A DNA stretch of 6,124 bases from Ruminococcus sp. (GCA_017418765.1 JAFOMV010000278.1:1-6124); one strand, 5' to 3'. Shown: positions 1 to 5,779, counted from the stretch's first letter. Notes: generated by a model not told the origin, from the letters alone. Translations and numbers: made by a program.

Positions 1-22
1 AAAGCAATTCAGTTTTTAAGAA

Positions 23-138
<116 letters not shown>

Positions 139-146
139 ACTATTTT

Positions 147-177
147 AGCTCTTTCACCTTTGTGAAGGAGCTTTTTT
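147..177 (+). terminator. Intrinsic terminator of the rRNA transcript
   Basis: An 11-bp stem pairs AGCTCTTTCAC (147-157) with GTGAAGGAGCT (162-172), with one G-U pair and a CTTT loop. It is followed by a T run (172-177). It starts 8 nt after the 5S gene and separates rRNA transcription from the next gene. Confidence 0.93.
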
Positions 178-205
178 GATATAATAATTATTTTCTTGTG
201 TTATA

Positions 206-234
206 TTGCATTTTTGCCGAAAGTATTGTATAAT
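206..234 (+). promoter_or_regulatory. Sigma-A promoter for the 270-875 gene
   Basis: A perfect -10 box TATAAT (229-234) lies 17 bp after a weak -35 box TTGCAT (206-211). The predicted start is near 241, which gives a leader of about 29 nt before the GTG at 270. The strong -10 with a poor -35 suggests modest expression. The assignment is by consensus only. Confidence 0.68.
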
Positions 235-257
235 GATAATAGTTATTGTACTATTCT

Positions 258-263
258 GGAGGT
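258..263 (+). promoter_or_regulatory. Ribosome binding site that fixes the GTG start at 270
   Basis: GGAGGT ends 6 nt before GTG 270, a good Shine-Dalgarno spacing. An in-frame TTG at 246 would place this site inside the coding region and leave only about 5 nt of leader after the predicted transcription start. The GTG is therefore the better start. Confidence 0.82.
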
Positions 264-269
264 GAAGCC

Positions 270-875
270 GTGCTTGAATCATGGGAATTTAAGATTCTTA
301 TCGGCAGGATCAGCAAAATTATTTCATATTCCGATAAGCATCGTCTTGATATGAGAAATAAGGCTAATTCAGCCGTTATACGCAAATATGGGACATATTC
401 CATAGGTCTCGGTCAGCTTTATCCTTCGGTCAGACGTAAGATATCAAGCGGTCATTATGGCAGATGGGTACATTCTATTGATGGACTTGACGAGTACACA
501 GTATATGAATTTGATGAGAATTTAGACCCTCTCCGCATAAGGCATATGCATGGAAAAACGTGCACGGAGGAGATATATTTTTTTGATTATGAGGGAGTTG
601 TCTGTGCTGTTCCGTATGTTAATATAATGAATAAGTTTTACAGTATGGGTGAGGTCTATTGTTTTATTTATGATGACGGACGTCTTATCGAGTTTTCTTA
701 TATCACCCGTTTTCGTGTCATTCTTTATTCATTTGATAATTCTGATTATCCTCATGTTAAACTTGAAAAATATGATTACATTTGTGACCCTGAGACTGAA
801 GCTGTGCAGAAAGTTACTCAGTATGAATATGATAACAAACATGGCAGTATCTCAAATCTCACTATCAAAACATAA
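270..875 (+). CDS. Hypothetical tyrosine-rich protein with repeated aromatic-x-aromatic-Asp motif
   Basis: I do not recognise this 201-aa protein. It has no signal peptide and no convincing membrane helix, so it is probably cytoplasmic. It is unusually rich in tyrosine (20 of 201 residues). The motif [YF]-x-[YF]-D occurs five times: YEFD (79-82), YFFD (103-106), FIYD (132-135), YSFD (153-156) and YEYD (185-188). FIYDDGRL at 132-139 resembles one strand-turn unit of YD/RHS-type repeats, and the pattern suggests an antiparallel beta-sheet fold, which is inference. The N-terminal 60 residues are basic and look more helical. The start is GTG 270, chosen because GGAGGT lies just upstream. The gene stands alone, with its own promoter (206-234) and terminator (881-909). 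It sits between an rRNA operon end and trkA, and the neighbours give no clue to its role. That it is a real gene is well supported; its function is unknown. Confidence 0.85.
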   Translation: MLESWEFKILIGRISKIISYSDKHRLDMRNKANSAVIRKYGTYSIGLGQLYPSVRRKISSGHYGRWVHSIDGLDEYTVYEFDENLDPLRIRHMHGKTCTEEIYFFDYEGVVCAVPYVNIMNKFYSMGEVYCFIYDDGRLIEFSYITRFRVILYSFDNSDYPHVKLEKYDYICDPETEAVQKVTQYEYDNKHGSISNLTIKT

Positions 876-880
876 ATATA

Positions 881-909
881 ACAGTCATTCTTTCAGAGTG
901 GCTGTTTTT
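881..909 (+). terminator. Intrinsic terminator of the 270-875 gene
   Basis: An 11-bp stem pairs ACAGTCATTCT (881-891) with AGAGTGGCTGT (895-905), including two G-U pairs, around a TTC loop. It runs into TTTTT (905-909), then G and TTTT. It starts 5 nt after the stop codon and isolates this gene from trkA. Confidence 0.88.
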
Positions 910-970
910 GTTTTATATTGAAGCTTTTCTACAGATTGTATAAAATGTGTGATTATACTTCTGAAATCTA

Positions 971-999
971 TTGACAAATCTATATATTAGAGCTATAAT
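971..999 (+). promoter_or_regulatory. Consensus sigma-A promoter of the trkA-trkH unit
   Basis: TTGACA (971-976) and TATAAT (994-999) are separated by exactly 17 bp, a full match to consensus. Transcription should start near 1006, giving a leader of about 42 nt before trkA. A promoter this strong suggests high basal expression unless it is repressed. An inverted repeat lies just downstream of the predicted start. Confidence 0.9.
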
Positions 1000-1010
1000 T
1001 ATATTGAATA

Positions 1011-1030
1011 ACTGTCTGCTTATTGACAGT
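1011..1030 (+). repeat. Inverted repeat in the trkA leader
   Basis: ACTGTC (1011-1016) and GACAGT (1025-1030) are perfect inverted copies separated by 8 nt. They lie about 5 to 25 nt after the predicted transcription start and end 8 nt before the ribosome binding site GGAGG (1039-1043). The element could be a small leader hairpin or a repressor operator; the sequence alone cannot decide. It is followed by no T run, so it is not a terminator. Confidence 0.5.
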
Positions 1031-1047
1031 ATTGATATGGAGGAAAT

Positions 1048-2406
1048 ATGGATATTATCATTGTTGGCTGCGGTAAGGTAGGAAGTGCTCTTGCTGAAGT
1101 GCTTAGCGACGAACACAATGTCACTGTTATTGACAAGAACGAAAACCTTATCGATTCAGTTATAAACGATTTTGACGTAATGGGTATTGCAGGAAACTGC
1201 CTTCAGACTGAAGTGCTTGAGGAGGCAAATGTTGATAAAGCTAACCTCTTTATAGCAGTTACTGCTTCTGATGAGGTCAATATTCTCTCATGCCTTATTG
1301 CAAAAAAAATGAAGGCAAGACATTGTATTGCACGTGTCAGAAGCCCCGAATTTGATAAGCAGCTCGTTTTTATGCGTGAGGAACTTGGTATTAGTATGAT
1401 GGTAAATCCTGATTACAATGCCGCTAACGAAATAGCAAAGGTCATGCGTTATCCTGCGGCTATAAATATCGAGTCTTTTGCTAAGGGCAGAGTTGACCTT
1501 ACAGAAATACGTATCACTCCGGGAAGTATCCTTGACGGAGTTGCTTTAAGCCATCTTTCAAGAAGATTGAGGCTGGATATTCTCATCTGTGCAGTGCAGC
1601 GAGGTGAAGATCTTATCATTCCTAACGGAAATTTCGTGCTCCGTGCAGGAGATAAGATACATATGACTGCTTCGCACAGCAATATGGTCAAATTTTTCAA
1701 AAGCATAAGTGCCGCATACCGTGAAAAGCGTGTAAAGAAGGCTGTGCTTATCGGCGGAGGCAGAGTTGCATATCATCTCGCACAGCAGCTTATAGAAATG
1801 GGCATCAAGGTCAAGATAATCGAAATAAACAAAGACCGCTGCCTTGAACTCAGTGATCGTCTTAACAAAGTCGATATCAGCTGTGCTGACGGTACAGACC
1901 ACGATATCCTTGAAGAAGAACGTGTTTACGATGCAGATGCTGTTGTTACGCTTACTGGGATAGATGAGGAAAACATCCTTCTTTCGCTTCTTGCAAAGAA
2001 TAACGGAGTTGAAAAGGTAGTAACAAAGGTAAACCGTCCTTCGCTGATACAGCTGTCAGATACTCTTTCGCTTGACAGTATCATATCTCCGAAAACTATA
2101 ACAGTCAGCCAGATACTGCAATATGTTCGTGCTAAACAGAATTCTCTCGGAAACAGTGTGACTACGCTGTATAGCCTTGTCAACGGCAGACTTGAAGCGA
2201 TAGAATTCGTAGTTCGTGATAAGACCGAATATGTTGATGTTCCGCTGAAAAAGCTGAAACTACGTGATGGTATCCTTATTGCAAGTATCGTCAGGGGAAA
2301 TGAACTTATTATTCCAAAGGGCGATGACTGTCTGAAATTAAATGACAGTGTTGTAGTTATATCAACTACTAAGGGATTCCATGATCTCAGTAATATATTT
2401 GATTAA
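1048..2406 (+). CDS. trkA: Trk system K+ uptake regulatory protein TrkA
   Basis: TrkA is the cytoplasmic, nucleotide-binding gating subunit that assembles as a ring under the TrkH K+ pore. At 452 aa it is near the usual length (about 458 in E. coli) and has the full two-fold layout. RCK N-domain 1 (about 1-120) opens with the Rossmann motif GCGKVG (7-12) and has Asp29 at the end of strand 2. RCK C-domain 1 spans about 148-220. N-domain 2 (about 230-345) opens with GGGRVA (236-241), with Glu259 at the equivalent acidic position. C-domain 2 spans about 370-450 and carries the very conserved RDGILIASIVRG (406-417). The third glycine of the second dinucleotide motif is Ala241. ATG 1048 follows GGAGG (1039-1043) at a short spacing. 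trkH starts 20 nt after the stop, and both depend on the promoter at 971-999. Family identity is near certain; the ligand preference (NAD(H), ATP/ADP) cannot be read here. Confidence 0.97.
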   Translation: MDIIIVGCGKVGSALAEVLSDEHNVTVIDKNENLIDSVINDFDVMGIAGNCLQTEVLEEANVDKANLFIAVTASDEVNILSCLIAKKMKARHCIARVRSPEFDKQLVFMREELGISMMVNPDYNAANEIAKVMRYPAAINIESFAKGRVDLTEIRITPGSILDGVALSHLSRRLRLDILICAVQRGEDLIIPNGNFVLRAGDKIHMTASHSNMVKFFKSISAAYREKRVKKAVLIGGGRVAYHLAQQLIEMGIKVKIIEINKDRCLELSDRLNKVDISCADGTDHDILEEERVYDADAVVTLTGIDEENILLSLLAKNNGVEKVVTKVNRPSLIQLSDTLSLDSIISPKTITVSQILQYVRAKQNSLGNSVTTLYSLVNGRLEAIEFVVRDKTEYVDVPLKKLKLRDGILIASIVRGNELIIPKGDDCLKLNDSVVVISTTKGFHDLSNIFD

Positions 2407-2411
2407 GGGAG
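2407..2411 (+). promoter_or_regulatory. Distant, weak Shine-Dalgarno of trkH
   Basis: GGGAG begins directly after the trkA stop, 15 nt before the trkH ATG at 2427. This is much longer than the usual 5 to 9 nt, and the gap is AT-rich. The in-frame ATGs at codons 5 and 10 have no better site, so ATG 2427 is kept. Translation of trkH may be weak or coupled to ribosomes ending trkA. Confidence 0.4.
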
Positions 2412-2426
2412 AATAATAGTTTTATT

Positions 2427-3863
2427 ATGAATTACAGAATGGTGTCTTATATTATGGGACAGATATTGAAAGTCGTGGGACTTTTCATGCTTCTGCCCAT
2501 ACTTGTAGGATTTATTTACGGAGAGCAGCATGTGGTAACATCCTTCGGTATCCCTTTTCTTATTACTATTGCAGTTGGTATTCTTTTCACCATACGCAAG
2601 CCAAAGGATAATTCCATTTTCTCTATGGAAGGATTTGTCAGCGTAGCTGCCTCATGGATAACAATGTCAGCTATCGGCGCTCTGCCCTTTGTTATTTCGG
2701 GGGAGATACCCAAATATACGGATGCACTTTTTGAAACTGTATCAGGATTCACTACAACAGGTGCGACCATACTCAGCGATGTGGAAGCAATGTCTAAATC
2801 GTGCCTTTTCTGGAGGGCATTCACTCACTGGATGGGCGGTATGGGAGTGCTGATGTTCGTACTTGCGATAATGTCAAGCAATGATTCACGTACAATGCAT
2901 ATGATGAGGGCTGAATGTGCAGGCCCCAAGGTAGGACGTCTGGTATCAAAATCCAGCTTCTCAGCAAGGATACTATACGGTATATATATTACTCTTACGG
3001 TATCTGAAGCGATATTCCTGATGATAGGCGGAGTACCGCTGTATGACGCAATAGTCCATGCCTGTTCATCAGCAGGTACAGGGGGATTCTCTCTATGGGG
3101 AGACAGCATAGCTCACTACAACAGCACCTACGTTGAAATGGTCATAGCTGTGTTCATTATTCTTTTTGGAGTAAACTTCAATCTTTACTACTATCTCATT
3201 ATCAGGAAATTCTCACTTGCATACAAAAATGAGGAAGTAAGAACTTATTTCAGCGTTATCATACTGGCAACGGCTATTATTACTGCGAATGTATATCATA
3301 TGTATAATGGCCTGGGAGATACACTGAGGCATACTTTCTTTATGGTAGCATCGACCATAACATCGGCAGGCTTTTCAACTACTGACACGGCGCAGTGGCC
3401 TGTATTCTCGCAGACGCTCCTGCTTGTGCTGATGTTTGTCGGCTCATGTGCAGGCTCAACGGGCGGCGGCATGAAGGTATCAAGAATAATGATACTTATC
3501 AAGACAGGCATCAAGGAATTGAAGTATATCGTTAATCCAAGAGCAGTTGCTACTGTAAAAATGGACGGAAAGCCTGTGGAAAAGGATGTTGTCAGAGGCG
3601 CAAGCAATTACTTTATTCTTTTCATGATGCTGCTTGCGATATCAGTGCTGTTGGTAACTCTCAACGGATTTACCATAGAAGAATCAGCATCAGCGGTCAT
3701 AACCTGCATGAACAATATAGGCTTCGGCGTAGGACGCTTCGGCCCTGCCGGCAATCTCGGCGGACTCAATGCATTCTCAAAGATAGTTCTCTGCTTCGAT
3801 ATGCTCCTCGGACGTCTTGAGATATACCCTCTGATAATGCTTTTTGCTGCAAAGAGAAGATAA
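2427..3863 (+). CDS. trkH: Trk system K+ transporter membrane subunit TrkH
   Basis: TrkH is the inner-membrane pore of the K+ uptake system whose gating partner TrkA is encoded just upstream. Its 478 aa match TrkH (about 483) better than the shorter KtrB. The protein is strongly hydrophobic, with two extra N-terminal helices (about 10-32, 40-56) ahead of four helix-pore-helix repeats. The pore loops are visible: SGFTTTGAT (106-114), SSAGTGGFS (214-222), STITSAGFST (309-318) and NNIGFGVG (429-436). The filter glycines of the superfamily align with Gly112, Gly219, Gly315 and Gly432. HWMGGMGVLMF (134-144) after pore loop 1 and GSCAGSTGGGMK (339-350) in the gating-loop region of repeat 3 are family signatures. 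The fourth loop reads GFG where many TrkH proteins have GPG. The start is ATG 2427 despite a distant ribosome binding site. The next gene begins 41 nt after the stop with no terminator between. Confidence 0.96.
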   Translation: MNYRMVSYIMGQILKVVGLFMLLPILVGFIYGEQHVVTSFGIPFLITIAVGILFTIRKPKDNSIFSMEGFVSVAASWITMSAIGALPFVISGEIPKYTDALFETVSGFTTTGATILSDVEAMSKSCLFWRAFTHWMGGMGVLMFVLAIMSSNDSRTMHMMRAECAGPKVGRLVSKSSFSARILYGIYITLTVSEAIFLMIGGVPLYDAIVHACSSAGTGGFSLWGDSIAHYNSTYVEMVIAVFIILFGVNFNLYYYLIIRKFSLAYKNEEVRTYFSVIILATAIITANVYHMYNGLGDTLRHTFFMVASTITSAGFSTTDTAQWPVFSQTLLLVLMFVGSCAGSTGGGMKVSRIMILIKTGIKELKYIVNPRAVATVKMDGKPVEKDVVRGASNYFILFMMLLAISVLLVTLNGFTIEESASAVITCMNNIGFGVGRFGPAGNLGGLNAFSKIVLCFDMLLGRLEIYPLIMLFAAKRR

Positions 3864-3889
3864 AAAAGATAAAGGGCGCAATGCCATTT

Positions 3890-3896
3890 AAGGAGG
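3890..3896 (+). promoter_or_regulatory. Ribosome binding site that fixes the dockerin-protein start at 3905
   Basis: AAGGAGG lies 8 nt before ATG 3905, an ideal site. An in-frame ATG at 3881 would add eight residues (MPFKEEYK), place this site inside the coding sequence and put two acidic residues in front of the signal peptide. ATG 3905 is the true start. Confidence 0.9.
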
Positions 3897-3904
3897 AATA
3901 CAAG

Positions 3905-3979
3905 ATGAAGAAAATACTGGCAGCCGTTCTTTCAGCGGCAATGTGCCTTTCGGCTTTAACTGTAAATGCAGTTTCAGCC
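3905..3979 (+). other. Sec signal peptide of the dockerin protein
   Basis: Residues 1-25: MKK, a hydrophobic stretch rich in Ala, Leu and Val, then NAVSA before Val26. AVSA fits the A-x-A-like signal peptidase I rule (Val23-Ser24-Ala25). The context of Cys14 (SAAMC) does not fit a lipobox, so a lipoprotein is unlikely. Confidence 0.9.
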
Positions 3980-5671
3980 GTAAAAACTGATGCCCCGTCA
4001 GGTATCGTAAGTGAACTTAAAACAGATGATTCGGGACCTTGCGGTGAATCTGCAACATGGACATTTTCCAATGGTACACTTACAGTAACAGGTACAGGAA
4101 AAATGACTAACTGGCAAATGGTAGAAAATGTCAGATGGAGCAAATATATGTCACAGATACGGAATGTGGTCATCGGTGAGGGAATAACAAGTGTAGGCGC
4201 AAGAGCCTTCTATAATGCAAGAAATCTTACATCAGTACAATTGCCTTCTACACTTACCGTAATTGCTACAGCATCCTTTGAACAAACAGGACTTTCATCT
4301 GTGACAGTTCCTGCATCCGTTACAACGATAGGAGCTACAGCTTTTAAGAATTGCTCATCACTCAGGGAGATAAGGATACCTAACAGTGCCTGCAAAATAT
4401 CGGGATATTCCGATACTATATGCAATTCCTACAGCGGAATAGGCTCATTCAGCGGTACTATCTATGCACCTAACGGCTCAAAGGCACAGGAATATGCCAA
4501 TAATTACGGCTATAAATTTCAGGCGATATCCGGTTCATCCCAGCCTGCACAGCCTACAGCAACATCAACGACAACTACATCAAGAACTACCACAACAACT
4601 ACTACCACATCAAGAACAACTACCACAACGACTACAACTTCACGCACTACTTCATCTACAACAACTACAGGCAATATTCTGACATATCTTGTTGTCAGCC
4701 CCAGAATAAAAGCAGGAGTGCCAACAGAGATAACACTGCCGTATTTTGGTGAAAGTAATGAAAGACCTATAAGAAATATAGATTATGATATAGATACACG
4801 GGGGCAGGATATTCAGGTGCTTGAAAAGACGATAGTTACAGAAAAAGCTGATTATCCGGATAATACAACTGTATATAAGCCTGTGATAAATGTGCTTTCA
4901 GACAGCAACGGACAATATCAGATCGTGATGAGAGTCAACAGAGTGATCGACACATACGGCAATGACATAACCTATCGCCTGAGTGAAAGGGAGTTCACGC
5001 TTGATGTCAGGGTCTACGGTGAGATCACAACAACTTCTACAACAAGCACTACAACTACAACAACAACAACTACTACTACCACTACCACAACTCAGCCTAT
5101 GACCTACCGTTTGAGGCTTGAAACAGCATCCCTGCCGTATAAGACAGAATATAATGTTGGCGAAAGCTTTTCCGCTGACGGTCTGACAGTAAGGTCATTC
5201 ATTACCCGAAGCGGACAGTATGAAGTTGAGGAAACATATACTCCTATCGATCCGTCTTCTCTCCCGGGCAGTTTTACTATAACGCCTCCTGATATGAGCA
5301 CTCCGGGAATAAAAACAGTTATTGTTGAAATGCACAGATATGATCCTAATATCAATGAAACAGTCCGTGCATACACAAGCTTTGATATAACGGTGAGCAG
5401 CGGTGAACAGTATAATGACAGACTGGGGGATGCCAATCTTGATGGCACAGTTGACGGACGTGATGCTACGCTGGTGCTTACTGAATACGCAAGAAGTTCG
5501 GTAAACAATAATACTGCTTTTGCCAATTCGCCAAGAGCTGCAAGGACAGCTGACATAAACGGCGATGGCGTCATAGACGGACGTGACTCTACAAAGATAC
5601 TCACTTACTATGCTTACATATCAGTTGACGGAAATCCGCAGATCGATATGGAAACATGGCTGAAACGCTGA
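3905..5671 (+). CDS. Secreted dockerin protein with BspA-like leucine-rich repeats and Big_3-like Ig domain
   Basis: This 588-aa exported protein is probably a non-catalytic cellulosome component. In order it has: a Sec signal peptide (Lys2-Lys3, hydrophobic 4-20, likely cleavage after AVSA at 25); a BspA-like region (about 45-209) with three clear leucine-rich repeats of 22-23 aa and a degenerate fourth; a Thr-rich linker (218-255); a beta-rich domain I do not recognise (about 256-373); a second linker with 15 consecutive Thr (382-396); a Big_3-like Ig domain (about 400-498); and a C-terminal type I dockerin (507-573). Dockerins bind calcium and attach proteins to cohesins on scaffoldins. 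I see no glycoside hydrolase, esterase, protease or carbohydrate-binding signature, so adhesion, substrate recognition or a structural role is most likely; this is inference. It lies 41 nt after trkH with no terminator or promoter between, so it may share the trk transcript. A terminator follows at 5725-5769. Cys14 is in the signal peptide but lacks a lipobox. Confidence 0.93.
   Translation: MKKILAAVLSAAMCLSALTVNAVSAVKTDAPSGIVSELKTDDSGPCGESATWTFSNGTLTVTGTGKMTNWQMVENVRWSKYMSQIRNVVIGEGITSVGARAFYNARNLTSVQLPSTLTVIATASFEQTGLSSVTVPASVTTIGATAFKNCSSLREIRIPNSACKISGYSDTICNSYSGIGSFSGTIYAPNGSKAQEYANNYGYKFQAISGSSQPAQPTATSTTTTSRTTTTTTTTSRTTTTTTTTSRTTSSTTTTGNILTYLVVSPRIKAGVPTEITLPYFGESNERPIRNIDYDIDTRGQDIQVLEKTIVTEKADYPDNTTVYKPVINVLSDSNGQYQIVMRVNRVIDTYGNDITYRLSEREFTLDVRVYGEITTTSTTSTTTTTTTTTTTTTTTQPMTYRLRLETASLPYKTEYNVGESFSADGLTVRSFITRSGQYEVEETYTPIDPSSLPGSFTITPPDMSTPGIKTVIVEMHRYDPNINETVRAYTSFDITVSSGEQYNDRLGDANLDGTVDGRDATLVLTEYARSSVNNNTAFANSPRAARTADINGDGVIDGRDSTKILTYYAYISVDGNPQIDMETWLKR
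4037..4531 (+). other. BspA-like (LRR_5) leucine-rich repeat region
   Basis: Residues 45-209. The opening segment, CGESATWTFSNGTLTVTGTG (46-65), is the typical lead-in of BspA-like surface proteins. Repeats follow the pattern LxxVxLPxxVTxIGxxAFxxC: units at about 83-105, 106-128 and 129-150, then a degenerate unit from 151. The region closes with GTIYAPNGSKAQEYANNYGY (184-203), the usual cap of this family. Such domains in known proteins mediate binding to proteins or surfaces. Confidence 0.85.
4556..4669 (+). repeat. Thr-rich linker 1 with 10-residue direct repeats
   Basis: Residues 218-255 hold a repeated unit of Ser-Arg followed by eight Thr. Two full copies and one shortened copy are present, each full unit 30 bp long. 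Thr codons ACA, ACT, ACC and ACG are mixed, so the DNA repeat is imperfect. Linkers of this kind separate modules in ruminococcal cellulosomal proteins and are candidates for O-glycosylation. Confidence 0.9.
4670..5023 (+). other. Unassigned beta-rich domain between the two Thr linkers
   Basis: Residues 256-373, about 118 aa bounded by two Thr linkers, so it is probably an independent folding unit. It has alternating hydrophobic stretches suggesting beta strands, many Asp, Tyr, Val and Ile, and no cysteine. I could not match it to a named family. A carbohydrate-binding or Ig-like sandwich fold is possible but not shown. Confidence 0.55.
5027..5092 (+). repeat. Thr-rich linker 2 (22 residues, 15 consecutive Thr)
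   Basis: Residues 375-396: TTTSTTS followed by 15 Thr codons (six ACA, seven ACT, two ACC). The longest perfect trinucleotide run is four ACA. It separates the unassigned domain from the Ig-like domain. Confidence 0.92.
5102..5398 (+). other. Big_3-like bacterial Ig domain
   Basis: Residues about 400-498. LPYKTEYNVGESFSADGLTV (410-429) matches the typical start of Big_3 domains (K-T-x-Y-x-V-G-E-x-F-x-x-x-G-L-x-V). Near the end, STPGIKTVIVE (465-475) matches the usual T-P-G-x-x-T-V-x-V strand, and a final beta strand follows. These domains are spacers or adhesion modules in secreted Firmicutes proteins. Confidence 0.78.
5423..5623 (+). other. Type I dockerin domain
   Basis: Residues 507-573 contain two calcium-binding F-hand loops. 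Loop 1 has Asp509, Asn511, Asp513, Asp517 and Asp520; loop 2 has Asp550, Asn552, Asp554, Asp558 and Asp561. All expected acidic or amide ligands are present. Each loop is followed by a helix (DGRDATLVLTEYARSS and DGRDSTKILTYYAYIS). The two halves are 41 residues apart, and the DNA repeat GACGGACGTGA (5453-5463, 5576-5586) reflects the internal duplication. The domain should bind a scaffoldin cohesin. A 15-residue tail follows. Confidence 0.95.
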
Positions 5672-5724
5672 TATAAAGCACCTGTATTTCCGCCTTGATG
5701 TGAAAAATAACGAAAACAATATAT

Positions 5725-5769
5725 AAAGACGGCTTTTTTAAGGAAAACCCTTGACAAGCCGTCTTTTTT
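5725..5769 (+). terminator. Intrinsic terminator of the dockerin-protein gene
   Basis: A perfect 11-bp stem pairs AAAGACGGCTT (5725-5735) with AAGCCGTCTTT (5756-5766). The 20-nt loop contains a small inner stem AAGG/CCTT (5740-5743, 5749-5752). The T run is 5764-5769. The 3' part overlaps the rpsL promoter. Confidence 0.9.
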
Positions 5770-5779
5770 CGGGTATAAT
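5751..5779 (+). promoter_or_regulatory. Consensus sigma-A promoter of rpsL
   Basis: TTGACA (5751-5756) and TATAAT (5774-5779) are spaced by exactly 17 bp, a full consensus match. The predicted start is near 5786, giving a leader of about 50 nt. The -35 box lies in the loop of the upstream terminator and the spacer holds its descending arm and T run. Confidence 0.9.

Noticed and set aside
246..269. Upstream TTG start for the 270-875 gene
   Set aside because: It lies only about 5 nt after the predicted transcription start and precedes the GGAGGT site, which is well placed for GTG 270.
918..944. Second promoter upstream of trkA (TTGAAG and TATAAA)
   Set aside because: The spacer is only 15 bp and both boxes are imperfect; the full-consensus promoter at 971-999 explains trkA expression.
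1000..1047. Possible K+- or c-di-AMP-responsive riboswitch ahead of trkA
   Set aside because: The predicted leader is only about 42 nt, far too short for a ydaO/kimA-type riboswitch, and it contains just one 6-bp inverted repeat and no terminator.
913..1116. - strand reading frame of 67 codons across the trkA promoter region
   Set aside because: It overlaps a consensus + strand promoter and the trkA start and shows no ribosome binding site or recognisable protein features.
3817..3838. Promoter-like TTGAGA and GATAAT at the end of trkH
   Set aside because: The boxes are only 10 bp apart, too close for a sigma-A promoter.
3881..3904. Upstream in-frame ATG for the dockerin protein
   Set aside because: It would put an ideal AAGGAGG site inside the gene and add acidic residues in front of the signal peptide.
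3929..3946. Lipoprotein signal at Cys14 of the dockerin protein
   Set aside because: Met13 before the cysteine does not fit the lipobox; the AVSA signal peptidase I site is better.
4464..4682. Overlapping + strand reading frame of 72 codons rich in Gln, His and Leu
   Set aside because: It is the frame-shifted reading of the Thr-rich linker (ACA/ACT codons read as CAA/CAC/CTA) and has no ribosome binding site.
5104..5604. Long - strand reading frame (166 codons) opposite the Ig-like and dockerin domains
   Set aside because: The + strand frame has clear domain matches; the opposite frame has no recognisable motif and its length follows from the composition of the coding strand.
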